DNA of 64,000 bases from Apibacter mensalis (GTDB lineage Bacteria > Bacteroidota > Bacteroidia > Flavobacteriales > Weeksellaceae): NCBI RefSeq assembly GCF_001418685.1, contig NZ_LIVM01000007.1, positions 1 through 64,000 of the forward strand, read 5' to 3'. A program made the translations under genes and the position numbers. This document shows, one piece after another, positions 31,240 to 40,939 of this stretch; within the stretch, counting starts at the first letter, position 1; each line of letters starts with the position of its first letter. A model generated the notes under the pieces. The model made no database searches, was not told where the DNA came from, and saw nothing but the letters and a program-made list of their open reading frames with translations.

Positions 31240-31247
31240 CAAATATA
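31240..31247 (-). promoter_or_regulatory. -7 box of atpD-atpC
   Basis: The reverse strand reads TATATTTG, a TAnnTTTG match 43 bases before the atpD start. Confidence 0.55.
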
Positions 31248-31268
31248 CTATTTTAAAGCTTATGGGGA

Positions 31269-31300
31269 TTGAAAAAAAACAAAAAAATATTATATTTTTG
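31269..31300 (+). promoter_or_regulatory. Full Bacteroidetes-type promoter of ribF
   Basis: TTG at 31269-31271, a 21-base spacer and TATTTTTG at 31293-31300, followed after 23 bases by the GTG start of ribF. Confidence 0.7.
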
Positions 31301-31323
31301 CAGACAATTTATTTTCAACACCG

Positions 31324-32253
31324 GTGAATATTCATTTTAAAAATTTAAGGGGAACTAAAGAAAATAAAATTATACTAACTTTAGGTATGTTCGATGGTGT
31401 TCATTTGGGACATCAATTTGTTTTAAGCTACTTAAATGATATGGCAATTAAAGAAGGAGCTGAAACTGCTGTAATGACATTCAATCCTCACCCCCGATTA
31501 ATTTTACAACCTGATACAGAATTCAAGCTTCTCACTACTTTAGATGAAAAAATACAATTACTGGAAAAATTTAATGTAAAACATTTATTTATTCAAGAGT
31601 TTACCCAAGAGTTTAGCAGGTTAAGTGCCTTTGAATTTGTTAAAGATATATTAGTATCCCAATTAAACATTCATTCTTTAGTTATTGGTTATGATCATCA
31701 ATTTGGAAATAATCGGGATGGTAATTACGAACGTTTACAAATGTATTCAAAGCAATTCGGTTTTAACCTTTATAAGCTTCCGGCTATAAGCGGATATACA
31801 TCTGTTATTAGCTCCACTAAAATTAGAAATAAAATTAGTGAGGGTAAAATTGATGAAGCAAATGAATATCTAGGATATAATTTTATAATGAAAGGTAAGG
31901 TGATCACCGGTGATAGGATAGGTAGAACATTAGGCTTTCCAACAGCCAATATTGAAATTGATAATGATAAGATTTGCCCTAAAAATGGAGTGTATTACGT
32001 TAAAGTCAAGATTAAGGAAAAACTTTTTTATGGAATGATGAACATTGGAATGCGCCCTACTGTATATGGTCTAAAAAAACAAATGGAGGTTCACATTTTT
32101 GAATTTACTAGGGAGATATATGGAGAAGAAATTGAAATTTACTTTTATGATAGGGCTCGTGATGAGATTAAATTTTCATCTTTGGATGAACTTAAAGATA
32201 GATTGTTACTGGATAAAAAAAATACTCAAAAATATTTTAAAATTAGTGGTTGA
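31324..32253 (+). CDS. ribF: Bifunctional riboflavin kinase / FAD synthetase
   Basis: Makes FMN from riboflavin and FAD from FMN. 309 residues: the N-terminal nucleotidyltransferase domain has GMFDGVHLGHQ and the ISSTKIR motif; the C-terminal flavokinase domain has GRTLGFPTANI and GVYYVKV. The start codon is GTG: no in-frame ATG lies upstream before the promoter, and GTG sits about 18 bases after the expected transcription start. Single gene. Confidence 0.95.
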   Translation: MNIHFKNLRGTKENKIILTLGMFDGVHLGHQFVLSYLNDMAIKEGAETAVMTFNPHPRLILQPDTEFKLLTTLDEKIQLLEKFNVKHLFIQEFTQEFSRLSAFEFVKDILVSQLNIHSLVIGYDHQFGNNRDGNYERLQMYSKQFGFNLYKLPAISGYTSVISSTKIRNKISEGKIDEANEYLGYNFIMKGKVITGDRIGRTLGFPTANIEIDNDKICPKNGVYYVKVKIKEKLFYGMMNIGMRPTVYGLKKQMEVHIFEFTREIYGEEIEIYFYDRARDEIKFSSLDELKDRLLLDKKNTQKYFKISG

Positions 32254-32310
32254 AAAATTTAATTTTTTACTACTAAGATTTTACCTTATTAAATATTATA
32301 ATATAAATGG

Positions 32311-32865
32311 TTAATTTAACAAAGGTTTAATGTCTATTAAATTAAGTGTTATTAAGAGAGGAACATTTGCCCCTATTTTCTTTTCATCTCCGTATAAGCC
32401 ATATGCTGTAAAAGAGGGAAGGACTATTTCAGCAATATCGCCTTTTCCCATCATATATAAAGCAGATTCAATTCCTCTTATTTCTTTGAATTTTCCTAAA
32501 ACCCCTTGCTTTTTACCGAATTCATTAAAAGAATAAATGATCTCTCCTGAAAGTGTTTTTACTTCAGCTGAATATTTTACCACACTATTAATCTTAGGTC
32601 GAGATATTTTTTTTTCAGAAATAAACCGAATCCATATACCTGAAGAAGTAGGAATAAATTTTTGGTGCAAAGAATCTTCTCGTTTATTAATCCAATTTTG
32701 TAAGAAATTCCTTTCCTTATCTTCTCTAGCTTTAGAGTTTTCAAGTAATTTTTTACCGTATTCTGATTTTGAATTAGTTATGGGAAGAAATATTTCTTTT
32801 TTTTGACACGCATAGAACAAACATATGCTAAACGTGAACATGGTTGCGATTTTAAGAAATTTCAT
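32311..32865 (-). CDS. gldI: GldI-like FKBP-type peptidyl-prolyl isomerase lipoprotein
   Basis: Gliding-motility-associated proline isomerase, 184 residues. Lipoprotein signal with the cysteine in CLFYACQKK. The FKBP domain occupies about 95-180, including VKYSAEVKTLSGEIIYSF, RGIESALYMMGKGDIAEIVLP and the AYGLYGD loop. In Flavobacterium johnsoniae GldI is needed for gliding and T9SS function, probably folding partner proteins in the periplasm. It overlaps nrnA by 14 bases and is surely co-transcribed. The call rests on lipoprotein plus FKBP layout and a flavobacterial setting; other FKBP lipoproteins exist. Confidence 0.78.
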   Translation of the reverse strand: MKFLKIATMFTFSICLFYACQKKEIFLPITNSKSEYGKKLLENSKAREDKERNFLQNWINKREDSLHQKFIPTSSGIWIRFISEKKISRPKINSVVKYSAEVKTLSGEIIYSFNEFGKKQGVLGKFKEIRGIESALYMMGKGDIAEIVLPSFTAYGLYGDEKKIGANVPLLITLNLIDIKPLLN

Positions 32866-33865
32866 TTATTTCATTTTGAATTATATTTTTAAATCTTGAG
32901 ATGGTATCTTTTAAAGAAAGATTACTTCTTCCACCGGCTGCATTAATATGACCTCCTCCATTAAAATAGCTCCTTGAGAATTTATTAACATCAAAATTAC
33001 CTTTAGAGCGGAATGAAATTTTAATAAAATCATTTTGAAGATCTTCCATAAAAAATGCAGCAAATTTAATACCTATGATTGATAGACCATAATTTACAAA
33101 GCCTTCTGTATCCCCTTTTTGATATCCTAATTCTAATAATTGAGCTTTAGTTACCTGCAATATGACAGTATTTTTATTAGGAATAATTTCAATGGATTCT
33201 AAGACAGAGCCTAAAAGTTTAAGTCGTTCTGATGTATTACAATCAAAAATGTTAGAAGCTATATTATCGGGTTTAGCACCTTTCTCAATAAGGGTAGCTA
33301 TAATTTGGTGAGTTTCGGCGGTGGTATTTTTAAAACGAAAGCTTCCGGTATCTGTTAAAATTCCGGTATAAAGACAAGTAGCTATTTTTTCATCGATTTT
33401 GGATGCTTCTCCTAAAGCTTCTATAAATTTATATACCATTTGGCAAGTTGCCGGTTGAGAAGTATCTGAGTATATATAATCATAGCTATCCGGATTTTGA
33501 TGGTGATCAATAAGGATTTTTATGGCTTTAGATTCATTTAGCTTAGTTTCCAATTGATTAATTCTTGAAGATGTATTAAAATCAAGACAAAAAATAAGAT
33601 CCGCATTTCTAAATGCTATCTCAACAAATTTTACACGATATTCACCAATAATTATATTTTTGGCACCCGGCATCCATTTCAAAAATTTAGGAAATTCATT
33701 GGGTACAATTATAGTTGATTGAACACCAATATTACGTAAGCAATGAAATAATCCTAAAGAAGACCCAATGGCATCACCATCCGGATTTTGATGAGCCAAA
33801 ATGAGAATATTTTTTTTTGTTTTTACAAGTTGTTTAATTTCACTTAGTATTTCGGGTTTAAACAT
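32852..33865 (-). CDS. nrnA: DHH family phosphoesterase (NrnA-like oligoribonuclease / pAp phosphatase)
   Basis: Degrades short RNA fragments and possibly pAp. The N-terminal DHH domain has AHQNPDGDAIGSSLG, LDFNTSSR and the IDHHQNPD motif; the C-terminal DHHA1 domain ends with FNGGGHINAAGG. The frame extends to a GTG at 33901, but that start would lie inside the porV terminator hairpin, so the ATG at 33865 (MFKPEILSE) is chosen, giving 337 residues. Upstream of and overlapping gldI. Confidence 0.9.
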   Translation of the reverse strand: MFKPEILSEIKQLVKTKKNILILAHQNPDGDAIGSSLGLFHCLRNIGVQSTIIVPNEFPKFLKWMPGAKNIIIGEYRVKFVEIAFRNADLIFCLDFNTSSRINQLETKLNESKAIKILIDHHQNPDSYDYIYSDTSQPATCQMVYKFIEALGEASKIDEKIATCLYTGILTDTGSFRFKNTTAETHQIIATLIEKGAKPDNIASNIFDCNTSERLKLLGSVLESIEIIPNKNTVILQVTKAQLLELGYQKGDTEGFVNYGLSIIGIKFAAFFMEDLQNDFIKISFRSKGNFDVNKFSRSYFNGGGHINAAGGRSNLSLKDTISRFKNIIQNEINEIS

Positions 33866-33889
33866 CGTAATATATAATTTTGGTAAATG

Positions 33890-33920
33890 TAAAAAAATCA
33901 CTCTTTATTGCAGAGTGATT
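33890..33920 (-). terminator. Terminator of the porV transcript
   Basis: Stem AATCACTCT/AGAGTGATT (33896-33904 with 33912-33920), 7-base loop, and on the reverse strand a run of seven T afterwards. It lies 32 bases after the porV stop and just before nrnA. Confidence 0.8.
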
Positions 33921-33951
33921 CTTATATACGTTTGAAATTTGATTTAAAATT

Positions 33952-35112
33952 TTAATAATTATCATAAGCGTTTGTAGCATCGCCCCCGAAATCCCACGTT
34001 AGTCCGAACCGTAAGGTGTTATCTAATGCATTATTAATATTTGAAGTAGTAATTAGATATGAAAAATCAATTCCAAACGATTGATATTTCAGACCTGCTC
34101 CTAAAGTAACATATTGCCTACCGCCTTTGTCAGGATTTTCGTAGAAATAACCGGTACGAAAAGCAAATGCGTTATTGAAGGTGTATTCACCGGAAATGCT
34201 ATATGTAATTTCTTTACCGATATCTTTGTTGCTGAATGAATTAAACATTCCTGAAATAAAGCTCTTATCGGGTATTTGATACGATATGCTTCCATCAGGA
34301 CTTTTAACTTTTTCAGGTGCAGGAACAAGTAATTTTGAAGCTTCAAAAGTTAAGCCCAATTTATTATCTTCATCAAAATAAAGGTCATAGCCAACTCCTA
34401 ATCTTAAATTTGTTGGCAAATAGCTTGAATTTTCTTTACTGTCAGAATAGTCTAATTTAGGACCCATATTAAATATTCCCCATCCTGCTCTCCATCTTCC
34501 TTCATAATTGCTGAAAGAGTTACTTTTTTCAGATTGGAAATATCCGGTTACATCTACTGCGAAAGTATTGGCTGCCTTTGTTTGAGCTGATGAATTATCA
34601 ACGTTGTTGAATAAATCAGATCGAACGTATCTTAAGGTAACTGCCATAGAATATACATCAGCCAGTTTAAGTCCATAAGATACATCTAATGCAAATTCGT
34701 TAGGCTTAGAAATTCCTTTTTCAACAATGTTATTTCCCAATAACTCGTTGAGTTGAATTTCGCCCATGTTGAAATAATAAATACTTGCAGCTAAGGTGCT
34801 TCTTTCTTCTTCGCCGAGAAATGTATGGTAAGTTCCATTTAATAAAAATACATCGTTAGTTAGCTTATTCATATATGGGGTATAGGAAAGCCCAACTCCG
34901 GAATAACTAGTTCCGAATACGTATTTGGAAGGATTCCAAAATTGGGAGAACCCATCGGGTGAAGTGGCCACCCCTTGATCACCCAACCCCCCAGAACGAG
35001 CATCCGGTGAAATTCTTAAAAATGGTGCTCCAGTTACTATGGCGTAATTTCTATTCTGAGCCTTAAAGGCGCTAAATAATAACAACGTCAGAATTAAAAT
35101 TCTTTTTTTCAT
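33952..35112 (-). CDS. porV: Type IX secretion system outer-membrane protein PorV
   Basis: FadL-like outer-membrane barrel (386 residues) that picks up T9SS cargo at the translocon and delivers it to PorU. Signal peptide (MKKRILILTLLLFSAFKAQ), then the PorV-typical APFLRISPDARSGGLGDQGVATSPDGFSQFWNPSKYVF region in pieces SPDARSGGLGDQG and FSQFWNPSKY. The rest alternates amphipathic strands and ends in DFGGDATNAYDNY. Downstream of porU with 47 bases between, yet with a full promoter of its own overlapping the porU end. Confidence 0.93.
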   Translation of the reverse strand: MKKRILILTLLLFSAFKAQNRNYAIVTGAPFLRISPDARSGGLGDQGVATSPDGFSQFWNPSKYVFGTSYSGVGLSYTPYMNKLTNDVFLLNGTYHTFLGEEERSTLAASIYYFNMGEIQLNELLGNNIVEKGISKPNEFALDVSYGLKLADVYSMAVTLRYVRSDLFNNVDNSSAQTKAANTFAVDVTGYFQSEKSNSFSNYEGRWRAGWGIFNMGPKLDYSDSKENSSYLPTNLRLGVGYDLYFDEDNKLGLTFEASKLLVPAPEKVKSPDGSISYQIPDKSFISGMFNSFSNKDIGKEITYSISGEYTFNNAFAFRTGYFYENPDKGGRQYVTLGAGLKYQSFGIDFSYLITTSNINNALDNTLRFGLTWDFGGDATNAYDNY

Positions 35113-35147
35113 GTATTTGAGTTAAAATGATACAATTTTTTTTAATA

Positions 35148-35177
35148 CAAAAATAGATTTTATTTTAATATTACCAA
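35148..35177 (-). promoter_or_regulatory. Full promoter of porV, overlapping the porU 3' end
   Basis: Reverse strand: TTG (35175-35177, inside porU), a 19-base spacer, then TATTTTTG (35148-35155). The porV ATG at 35112 follows 35 bases later. Consensus-quality elements. Confidence 0.7.
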
Positions 35178-38100
35178 TTTTTCTACTTGAGAAACTGAAC
35201 CTTTACAAATTTCAGAAGTTCCTTTTATTTTCATTCGATAAATATACACACCTTTTCCTATTTTATCTCCATAATCATCTAATCCATCCCATTCTATCCC
35301 GTATTTATCAGTTCTGTATCCTTCATTAAAAGGTTGAGAAGTAACGGTTTTATTAATAGTTTTAACTAATTTTCCGGATATGGTAAATATTTGTACTTGA
35401 ACTTCAAGAATATCTGGACAATTATGTTCGAAATGAAAAAACGTTTTGGTTGTGAAAGGATTAGGCCAATTCAATAATTTTTTTATAATTAATCCTTGGT
35501 CCCCATTTTCTACAACTAAAAAATCTAACGTAGCTGAAGATGAATTATTATTAATATCCCAAACTTTGAATTTAACAGTGTGATTGCCGGTTTCAAGATT
35601 ATCCAGCCTATACCAAACTTTTCCCTTCTGATAGTCTTTTAAACTTGGATTTAAACACGGAGCAGATTCACCTCCGGTATAAAAATCATTTAGAATAACG
35701 GTTCCATGGACATTATTATTGAATATGCCTGTAATATCATGTCCAATACCTAAACCGGTTGAATTAATACCGGTACTGTCAGTAACACAGGCTAAAAGAT
35801 AAGGGGACCGATCCGTTATACCTCCATTTGTGAAATTTAGGTTATTCATGTACAATCCTATTTTTGGTCCTTCTGTATCATTAATTCCATTTGGATTAAT
35901 TTCCCCGACTTTCAAATCATTTTTAATATAGAGTGCATCAATTTCAGCATTATCTGAATATAAAATTAGTTTTCCCTCTCCGATATCATAATTGATATCT
36001 TTAGGGACATAAAACTCTATTTTAAAATTTCCATTTTTTACTTTTGATCCTCCTTTATATATTGCATTAACTTGTTCTTTGTATTCAAGTGGAGGGTTAA
36101 GTGAGCTAAAATTAAAATTATTGAGGGTTTTCTTTTCAATAGGTTTATCATATAAAACCGTTTGAATATTTCCGGAAAATGACGGATCAATAGATCCGTT
36201 TTCGTTTAGTACTTGGCCTTCTATAGTAATAAAATCTAAGGCTCTTATGATTCCAGAAAAATTATTGGCATTCATACCGTTTATTTTAGTAACGTTTATT
36301 TTACGTTTAGGGTATACTAATGATTGGGCAGGATCTCCCAATAAACTTACTTTTCTACTTTCTCCGTTAATTATTTCTTTTTTTGAGAGTCGAAGCGCTT
36401 CACCTAGAGCTATATATTTAGTTTTATCAGGGTTTTTAGTAAAAATGTTTTTCATAATTATAGGATTCATATTTAATCCGTAAACTATAGATAGTGCTCT
36501 ATTAGTAGTAATCATAGAATTCGATCCTCCGTTTTTTTTAAGATATAATAAATCACCTAGAGAATTTAATGAGGGATTATCCCAAACCGAAACATCGCAT
36601 GAGATAGTAATAAATAAAGGTAATCGAGAAAAATCTTTATTGAAATTGGTTAAGCTGTTTACATCCTCTTTTGAAAACAATCTATATTGGGAAAGAGATA
36701 GTGGGCCGCCATGCCCAAAATAATTTATAACTAAATTACCGTTATTAAAAGCTGCTTTAATAGCATCTGTAACCTGGGGAAATCTAGCTCCACCTGTAGT
36801 ATAATCTGCATTATAGGAATCGATATATAGTTTTCTTAGCGTATATTCCTTTAAAGATTTTTCAAAAATATTACGAGCAATGGTTTCCTCAATTTTGTTA
36901 TGAAAATTATTATCACTATCAATATCAACTATTAGAGAAGCATTTAATCTCCAATCTCCGAATGGAGTACCTTGAGAAGCATTTCCATTATCATATTTAA
37001 CACTTTTATCTACACATAATGATGCTTCAGTTAAATTTTTTGCAATCATTCTTCCTACTGCAATATCTAATTGAGTGGAAGAAATATTGGCATCTTCTCC
37101 AATCATATTCGCTTCATCATCATCTAAAATCGTTATAAAATCATCAGTTGCAAATGAATAATTAAGTCCGGTACTGTTATAACTTTGATAAGTAGGAATC
37201 AAATTATATCCTGTTCCAGTTTTATTTTTATAATCATAAGAAGTTGAGCCTAATAGAAGAACATATTTTAATTTTCCATTATCTTTTTTATAAAGATAAC
37301 GTAAAAAATCTCTTATTCCAGCTAAATCTTGTCCACCGGAGCTAAATTCATTATAAATTTGATTTACCGTGACTACTTCTACTTTTAATTGATTTTGGGT
37401 TTGATGTAAGTTTTTAATGCGATTGGCTTGAGAAACAAATTCCGGAACAGTGATTATGATATAATCTACATCTGAAATGGAATGTAATGCCTGATTAGTG
37501 ATTTTACCAACAATTTCTGGAGTAAAAGCAGCCGTATGTTTAAAGGCTACCATTTCATTTTTAAAATTATCAGATGAAAACTGGTATGAAAAATTATAAG
37601 AATTTGAAGATCGTTCCAGTTTTTTTGCATTTACTATATCTGAGACATCCCAAACTTCGAAATCTTCGGTTGGAACAAAATTAAAACCATATATCATTCC
37701 ATTTTCAATAGGATCAAATGTTCTGAAATTCATTTGACTTCCATTAAATTTAAGCTTTTGTTTATAGATAACTTCAAAGTAATCGGGATAAAATTCAGCC
37801 GAGGGATTAGCCGAGTTATCAAAGCTCAGAGTAAATTTTAATTGATTGTTATTTGAAGTAATGGATTGTAATTGACTTCCGATTGCAAAATCAAGATCAT
37901 TTTTGGATGGCCTTAAAATGGATGAATATACCGGGTTATCGTTGTATAAGACACTTATTTTTCCATTAATGCCATTTCTTGATACCCAAGAGTATTTCCA
38001 TGTAATAGTTGAACCTGAAACTAAGTCATGAACAGGAAATAGGACTTCTTTGTGATTTTTTAAACCTAAATTTTCGCCTACCCATATTTTACCTACTTGA

Positions 38101-39038
38101 TTTAAATTTGAAATATCCTCTTCATAGAATTGATGATCATCGTAATCTACATATACTTTAGCATTTGGAGTTTGATAAGGACTGGTTTGAATTCTTTTTC
38201 CGGCAGTTTGATTTATGTTAATAAAATAGTAAGCATAATCTTCATATATATTTTTTTTATGCTTGACCGTTGAATTTCTTATCCAGTAATCCGGTCCTTG
38301 TCCGTAAAATAAAACATAATCTTCTGAATTAAAAATTCCATCATCTTCTCCATGGACAAAAATTGCATTTTCTTTTAAATTATCATATCTAAAATAAGAG
38401 GTTGGTTCAGGAAGCATTTTCCCTCCATTACCAAATATCCTTATGGTTTTCGGATCTAAAGAATTAATGTTTATTCCTAAGGATTGTAAAAAGTTACGAT
38501 CTATTTTATAAATTCCCGTTTTAGATATTTTTATTTTATACCATGTTCCGTTTTGTAAGATACTTTCAACATTTAAATGCGGTTCTAAAGAGGAAAAATT
38601 TTTTACCTGTGGACTTTTTTTATCAATAGTAAAACTTACAAGTTGAAATATAGTATTACCGGTTTTTTTTAACGTTTTAATAGTTACTGAGATAAATTTT
38701 TGATCTCTAGATTTTGTTACGGAAGCACTGAAAAGCTCCTCGCTGGGAATAAATTCAATAGGAGTATCACCTAATTGCGATTTTTCAATAGGTTTCCATT
38801 GTAAATTAGATATATATACATCTCCATTAAAATTGGTTTTTTCTGCATAATATAAGGTGGGAATACCTTCGTCAATAGAATAGTTTTCATTAGAAAAATA
38901 AGGATATATTTTTGATTGTTCCGTTGAATAATAAAAATTTTTCAAACCTTCCCAATTAATTGTAATGGTTTGTGCCACTGGAGTAAAAGTAAGCACTTGA
39001 TAGAAAAACACTATAAAGATGTATGAAAATTTCTTCAT
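35160..39038 (-). CDS. porU: Type IX secretion system sortase PorU (C25 peptidase family)
   Basis: Cell-surface gingipain-like cysteine protease of 1292 residues that removes cargo C-terminal signals and attaches cargo to A-LPS. Signal peptide at the N-terminus. The C25 catalytic domain lies at about 530-900, with His776 in FGHGG and Cys814 in ISCDVSVWD. The C-terminus has a FlgD-like Ig segment (NWPNPFTTKTFFHFEH to KGVYIYRMKIKG). Length and layout match flavobacterial PorU. Divergent from gldJ and followed by porV, the same order as the F. johnsoniae porV-porU-gldJ locus. Confidence 0.94.
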   Translation of the reverse strand: MKKFSYIFIVFFYQVLTFTPVAQTITINWEGLKNFYYSTEQSKIYPYFSNENYSIDEGIPTLYYAEKTNFNGDVYISNLQWKPIEKSQLGDTPIEFIPSEELFSASVTKSRDQKFISVTIKTLKKTGNTIFQLVSFTIDKKSPQVKNFSSLEPHLNVESILQNGTWYKIKISKTGIYKIDRNFLQSLGININSLDPKTIRIFGNGGKMLPEPTSYFRYDNLKENAIFVHGEDDGIFNSEDYVLFYGQGPDYWIRNSTVKHKKNIYEDYAYYFININQTAGKRIQTSPYQTPNAKVYVDYDDHQFYEEDISNLNQVGKIWVGENLGLKNHKEVLFPVHDLVSGSTITWKYSWVSRNGINGKISVLYNDNPVYSSILRPSKNDLDFAIGSQLQSITSNNNQLKFTLSFDNSANPSAEFYPDYFEVIYKQKLKFNGSQMNFRTFDPIENGMIYGFNFVPTEDFEVWDVSDIVNAKKLERSSNSYNFSYQFSSDNFKNEMVAFKHTAAFTPEIVGKITNQALHSISDVDYIIITVPEFVSQANRIKNLHQTQNQLKVEVVTVNQIYNEFSSGGQDLAGIRDFLRYLYKKDNGKLKYVLLLGSTSYDYKNKTGTGYNLIPTYQSYNSTGLNYSFATDDFITILDDDEANMIGEDANISSTQLDIAVGRMIAKNLTEASLCVDKSVKYDNGNASQGTPFGDWRLNASLIVDIDSDNNFHNKIEETIARNIFEKSLKEYTLRKLYIDSYNADYTTGGARFPQVTDAIKAAFNNGNLVINYFGHGGPLSLSQYRLFSKEDVNSLTNFNKDFSRLPLFITISCDVSVWDNPSLNSLGDLLYLKKNGGSNSMITTNRALSIVYGLNMNPIIMKNIFTKNPDKTKYIALGEALRLSKKEIINGESRKVSLLGDPAQSLVYPKRKINVTKINGMNANNFSGIIRALDFITIEGQVLNENGSIDPSFSGNIQTVLYDKPIEKKTLNNFNFSSLNPPLEYKEQVNAIYKGGSKVKNGNFKIEFYVPKDINYDIGEGKLILYSDNAEIDALYIKNDLKVGEINPNGINDTEGPKIGLYMNNLNFTNGGITDRSPYLLACVTDSTGINSTGLGIGHDITGIFNNNVHGTVILNDFYTGGESAPCLNPSLKDYQKGKVWYRLDNLETGNHTVKFKVWDINNNSSSATLDFLVVENGDQGLIIKKLLNWPNPFTTKTFFHFEHNCPDILEVQVQIFTISGKLVKTINKTVTSQPFNEGYRTDKYGIEWDGLDDYGDKIGKGVYIYRMKIKGTSEICKGSVSQVEKLVILK

Positions 39039-39077
39039 ATATTTTTAAATAACGATTAAGTAAAAATAATATTTTAC

Positions 39078-39085
39078 CAAATATA
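39078..39085 (-). promoter_or_regulatory. -7 box of porU
   Basis: The reverse strand reads TATATTTG, 40 bases before the porU start; no consensus -33. Confidence 0.5.
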
Positions 39086-39165
39086 CAATATCTACAAATA
39101 AGTTATCGTTATATAGGTTATAGTAATATAAAGTAGAAAAAATTTTACTTTCTGTAATATTATAT

Positions 39166-39173
39166 TATTTTTG
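39166..39173 (+). promoter_or_regulatory. -7 box of gldJ
   Basis: TATTTTTG matches TAnnTTTG, 17 bases before the first gldJ ATG and 32 before the second; TTT in place of TTG at the -33 position. Confidence 0.5.
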
Positions 39174-39190
39174 CATGATCTTAATTAATT

Positions 39191-40861
39191 ATGAAAATAA
39201 ATACAATGAGAATCGGGAAATTCATATTATTATTATCCATTGTTTCTTCAATTTCCTTAGCATTAGTTAATTGCGGTGGTGGGAGAACGAAACCTGGCGG
39301 TGGAACTAAAAATACTAAAAGTTTGACAGGTTGGAAAGCCAATGATAGAAACGGTTGGTTTTATAGTAAAAAGAAAAAAACTGAAAAAGGTTGGGTAGGA
39401 ATGGTATTCGTAGAGGGTGGAACCTTTACTATGGGATTGGTGAAGGATGATGTTATGCATGATTGGAATAATACACCTAACCGAATGCAAGTAAGGTCTT
39501 TTTTTATCGGTGAAACTGAGGTAACAAATTATGAATACCGAGAGTATGTAACTTGGTTAAAGTATGTATATTCTCCAACAGACGAAAATTATAAAGATAT
39601 TTATTATGGAGCACTTCCTGATACTCTCGTTTGGAAAAACAAATTATCTAGAAACGATATTTATTCGGAAGATTATTTCAGAGCGCCCCAATTCGATAAT
39701 TATCCTGTTGTTGGGGTAAGTTGGTTACAAGCGCAAAGATATTGTGATTGGTTAACCGATAGAGCTAATGAAAGAGAATTAATGAATAAAGGTATCATAC
39801 CTAAAGATTTCTATAATAATTCTGCCAATAATGTGGGTTCCAATTCATTTAATGTTGAAAAATATAAATTTAATGATCCGGAATTAGAAGGGATAATTAA
39901 TCAAGATAAAATTGCAAAACAAAGCGGTATAACCAGCAAAAATGAAAGAATTATAGCAGTTAATAAAAGTGCTCAAGGCAACTTAGTACAAAAATTCAGA
40001 TTACCTACAGAAGCTGAATGGGAATATGCTGCATTGGCAGAGGCAGATAATAGACAATATAATATAATCGAAGGTAAGGATGTAATGATTAATAGGATGC
40101 GTGCCAAAAAAGGTAGAAATAGAGGTCAATTCCTTGAAAATTTTAAATCCGGCGGACAAGGAGATTATTCCGGAAGTGGAGGTTGGGGTAATGATGGTAA
40201 TGCAATTACTTCAGATGTTAGAGCATATCCATCCAATCCATTTGGCATTTATGGTATGTATGGAAATGTTGCCGAATGGACACAAGATGTTTACAGACCT
40301 TTGATAGATACTGATTTTAATGATTTCAATTATTATAGAGGAAATGTTTATCAGCAATTTATTAGTGAAGAAGGAAATCCTGGAAGATTCAAAAAAGTTG
40401 ATGATGGTAATATACAATACGATACATTAGCGGACGGAAGAAAATTATATAAAAATTTATCAGGTAAATTTGAAACAGAGGTTGTTGATGATGTTAGAAA
40501 CTTTAGAGATGGGGATTTACAATCATCTTTAGAATCGGGAGATGGTCGTGTTGATTCAACCGGTGTGTACAGTTATTACAATTCTCCTATTAGAAACTGG
40601 ATAGTAGATAAAAAAGGAAGAATAGTTTTAGAAAAAGATTCAAAACAAAGAACTTCTCAAATCAGTAATGACTTAAGAGTTATTAAAGGTGGCTCTTGGA
40701 ATGATACTGCTTATTGGTTAGATCCGGGACAGAGAAGATATATGCTCGAAAATGAATCAGCCGTATGGGTTGGATTCAGAGTAGCTCAAGATCACAAAGG
40801 TAAAGAATCTTCATCTAGAAGAACAAAAAGAGGAGCCAGCAATAGAGTTCCCAGAAAATGA
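39191..40861 (+). CDS. gldJ: Gliding motility / T9SS lipoprotein GldJ
   Basis: Outer-membrane lipoprotein of the gliding and type IX secretion machinery, 556 residues. The signal ends in LALVNCGGG, with the cysteine as lipidation site; the ATG at 39206 (MRIGKFILLL) is an alternative start. The main body is a formylglycine-generating-enzyme (SUMF1) fold: GMVFVEGGTFTMG near 70, ETEVTNYEY, YPVVGVSWLQAQRYCDWL, FRLPTEAEWEYAA, IYGMYGNVAEWTQDVY, and the terminal RVIKGGSWNDTAYWLDPGQRR and VGFRVA elements. It is a structural use of the fold. The last 20 residues are rich in Arg and Lys. Terminator follows. Confidence 0.93.
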   Translation: MKINTMRIGKFILLLSIVSSISLALVNCGGGRTKPGGGTKNTKSLTGWKANDRNGWFYSKKKKTEKGWVGMVFVEGGTFTMGLVKDDVMHDWNNTPNRMQVRSFFIGETEVTNYEYREYVTWLKYVYSPTDENYKDIYYGALPDTLVWKNKLSRNDIYSEDYFRAPQFDNYPVVGVSWLQAQRYCDWLTDRANERELMNKGIIPKDFYNNSANNVGSNSFNVEKYKFNDPELEGIINQDKIAKQSGITSKNERIIAVNKSAQGNLVQKFRLPTEAEWEYAALAEADNRQYNIIEGKDVMINRMRAKKGRNRGQFLENFKSGGQGDYSGSGGWGNDGNAITSDVRAYPSNPFGIYGMYGNVAEWTQDVYRPLIDTDFNDFNYYRGNVYQQFISEEGNPGRFKKVDDGNIQYDTLADGRKLYKNLSGKFETEVVDDVRNFRDGDLQSSLESGDGRVDSTGVYSYYNSPIRNWIVDKKGRIVLEKDSKQRTSQISNDLRVIKGGSWNDTAYWLDPGQRRYMLENESAVWVGFRVAQDHKGKESSSRRTKRGASNRVPRK

Positions 40862-40893
40862 TCTAAAAATTAATTACATATTATAAACAAAAC

Positions 40894-40926
40894 AAATAAG
40901 GCTATCATAAAGGTAGCCTTATTTAT
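40894..40926 (+). terminator. Terminator after gldJ
   Basis: 11-base stem AAATAAGGCTA/TAGCCTTATTT (40894-40904 with 40914-40924) with a 9-base loop. It ends only about 14 bases before the next start codon. Confidence 0.75.
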
Positions 40927-40939
40927 TAATTCAATCTGG

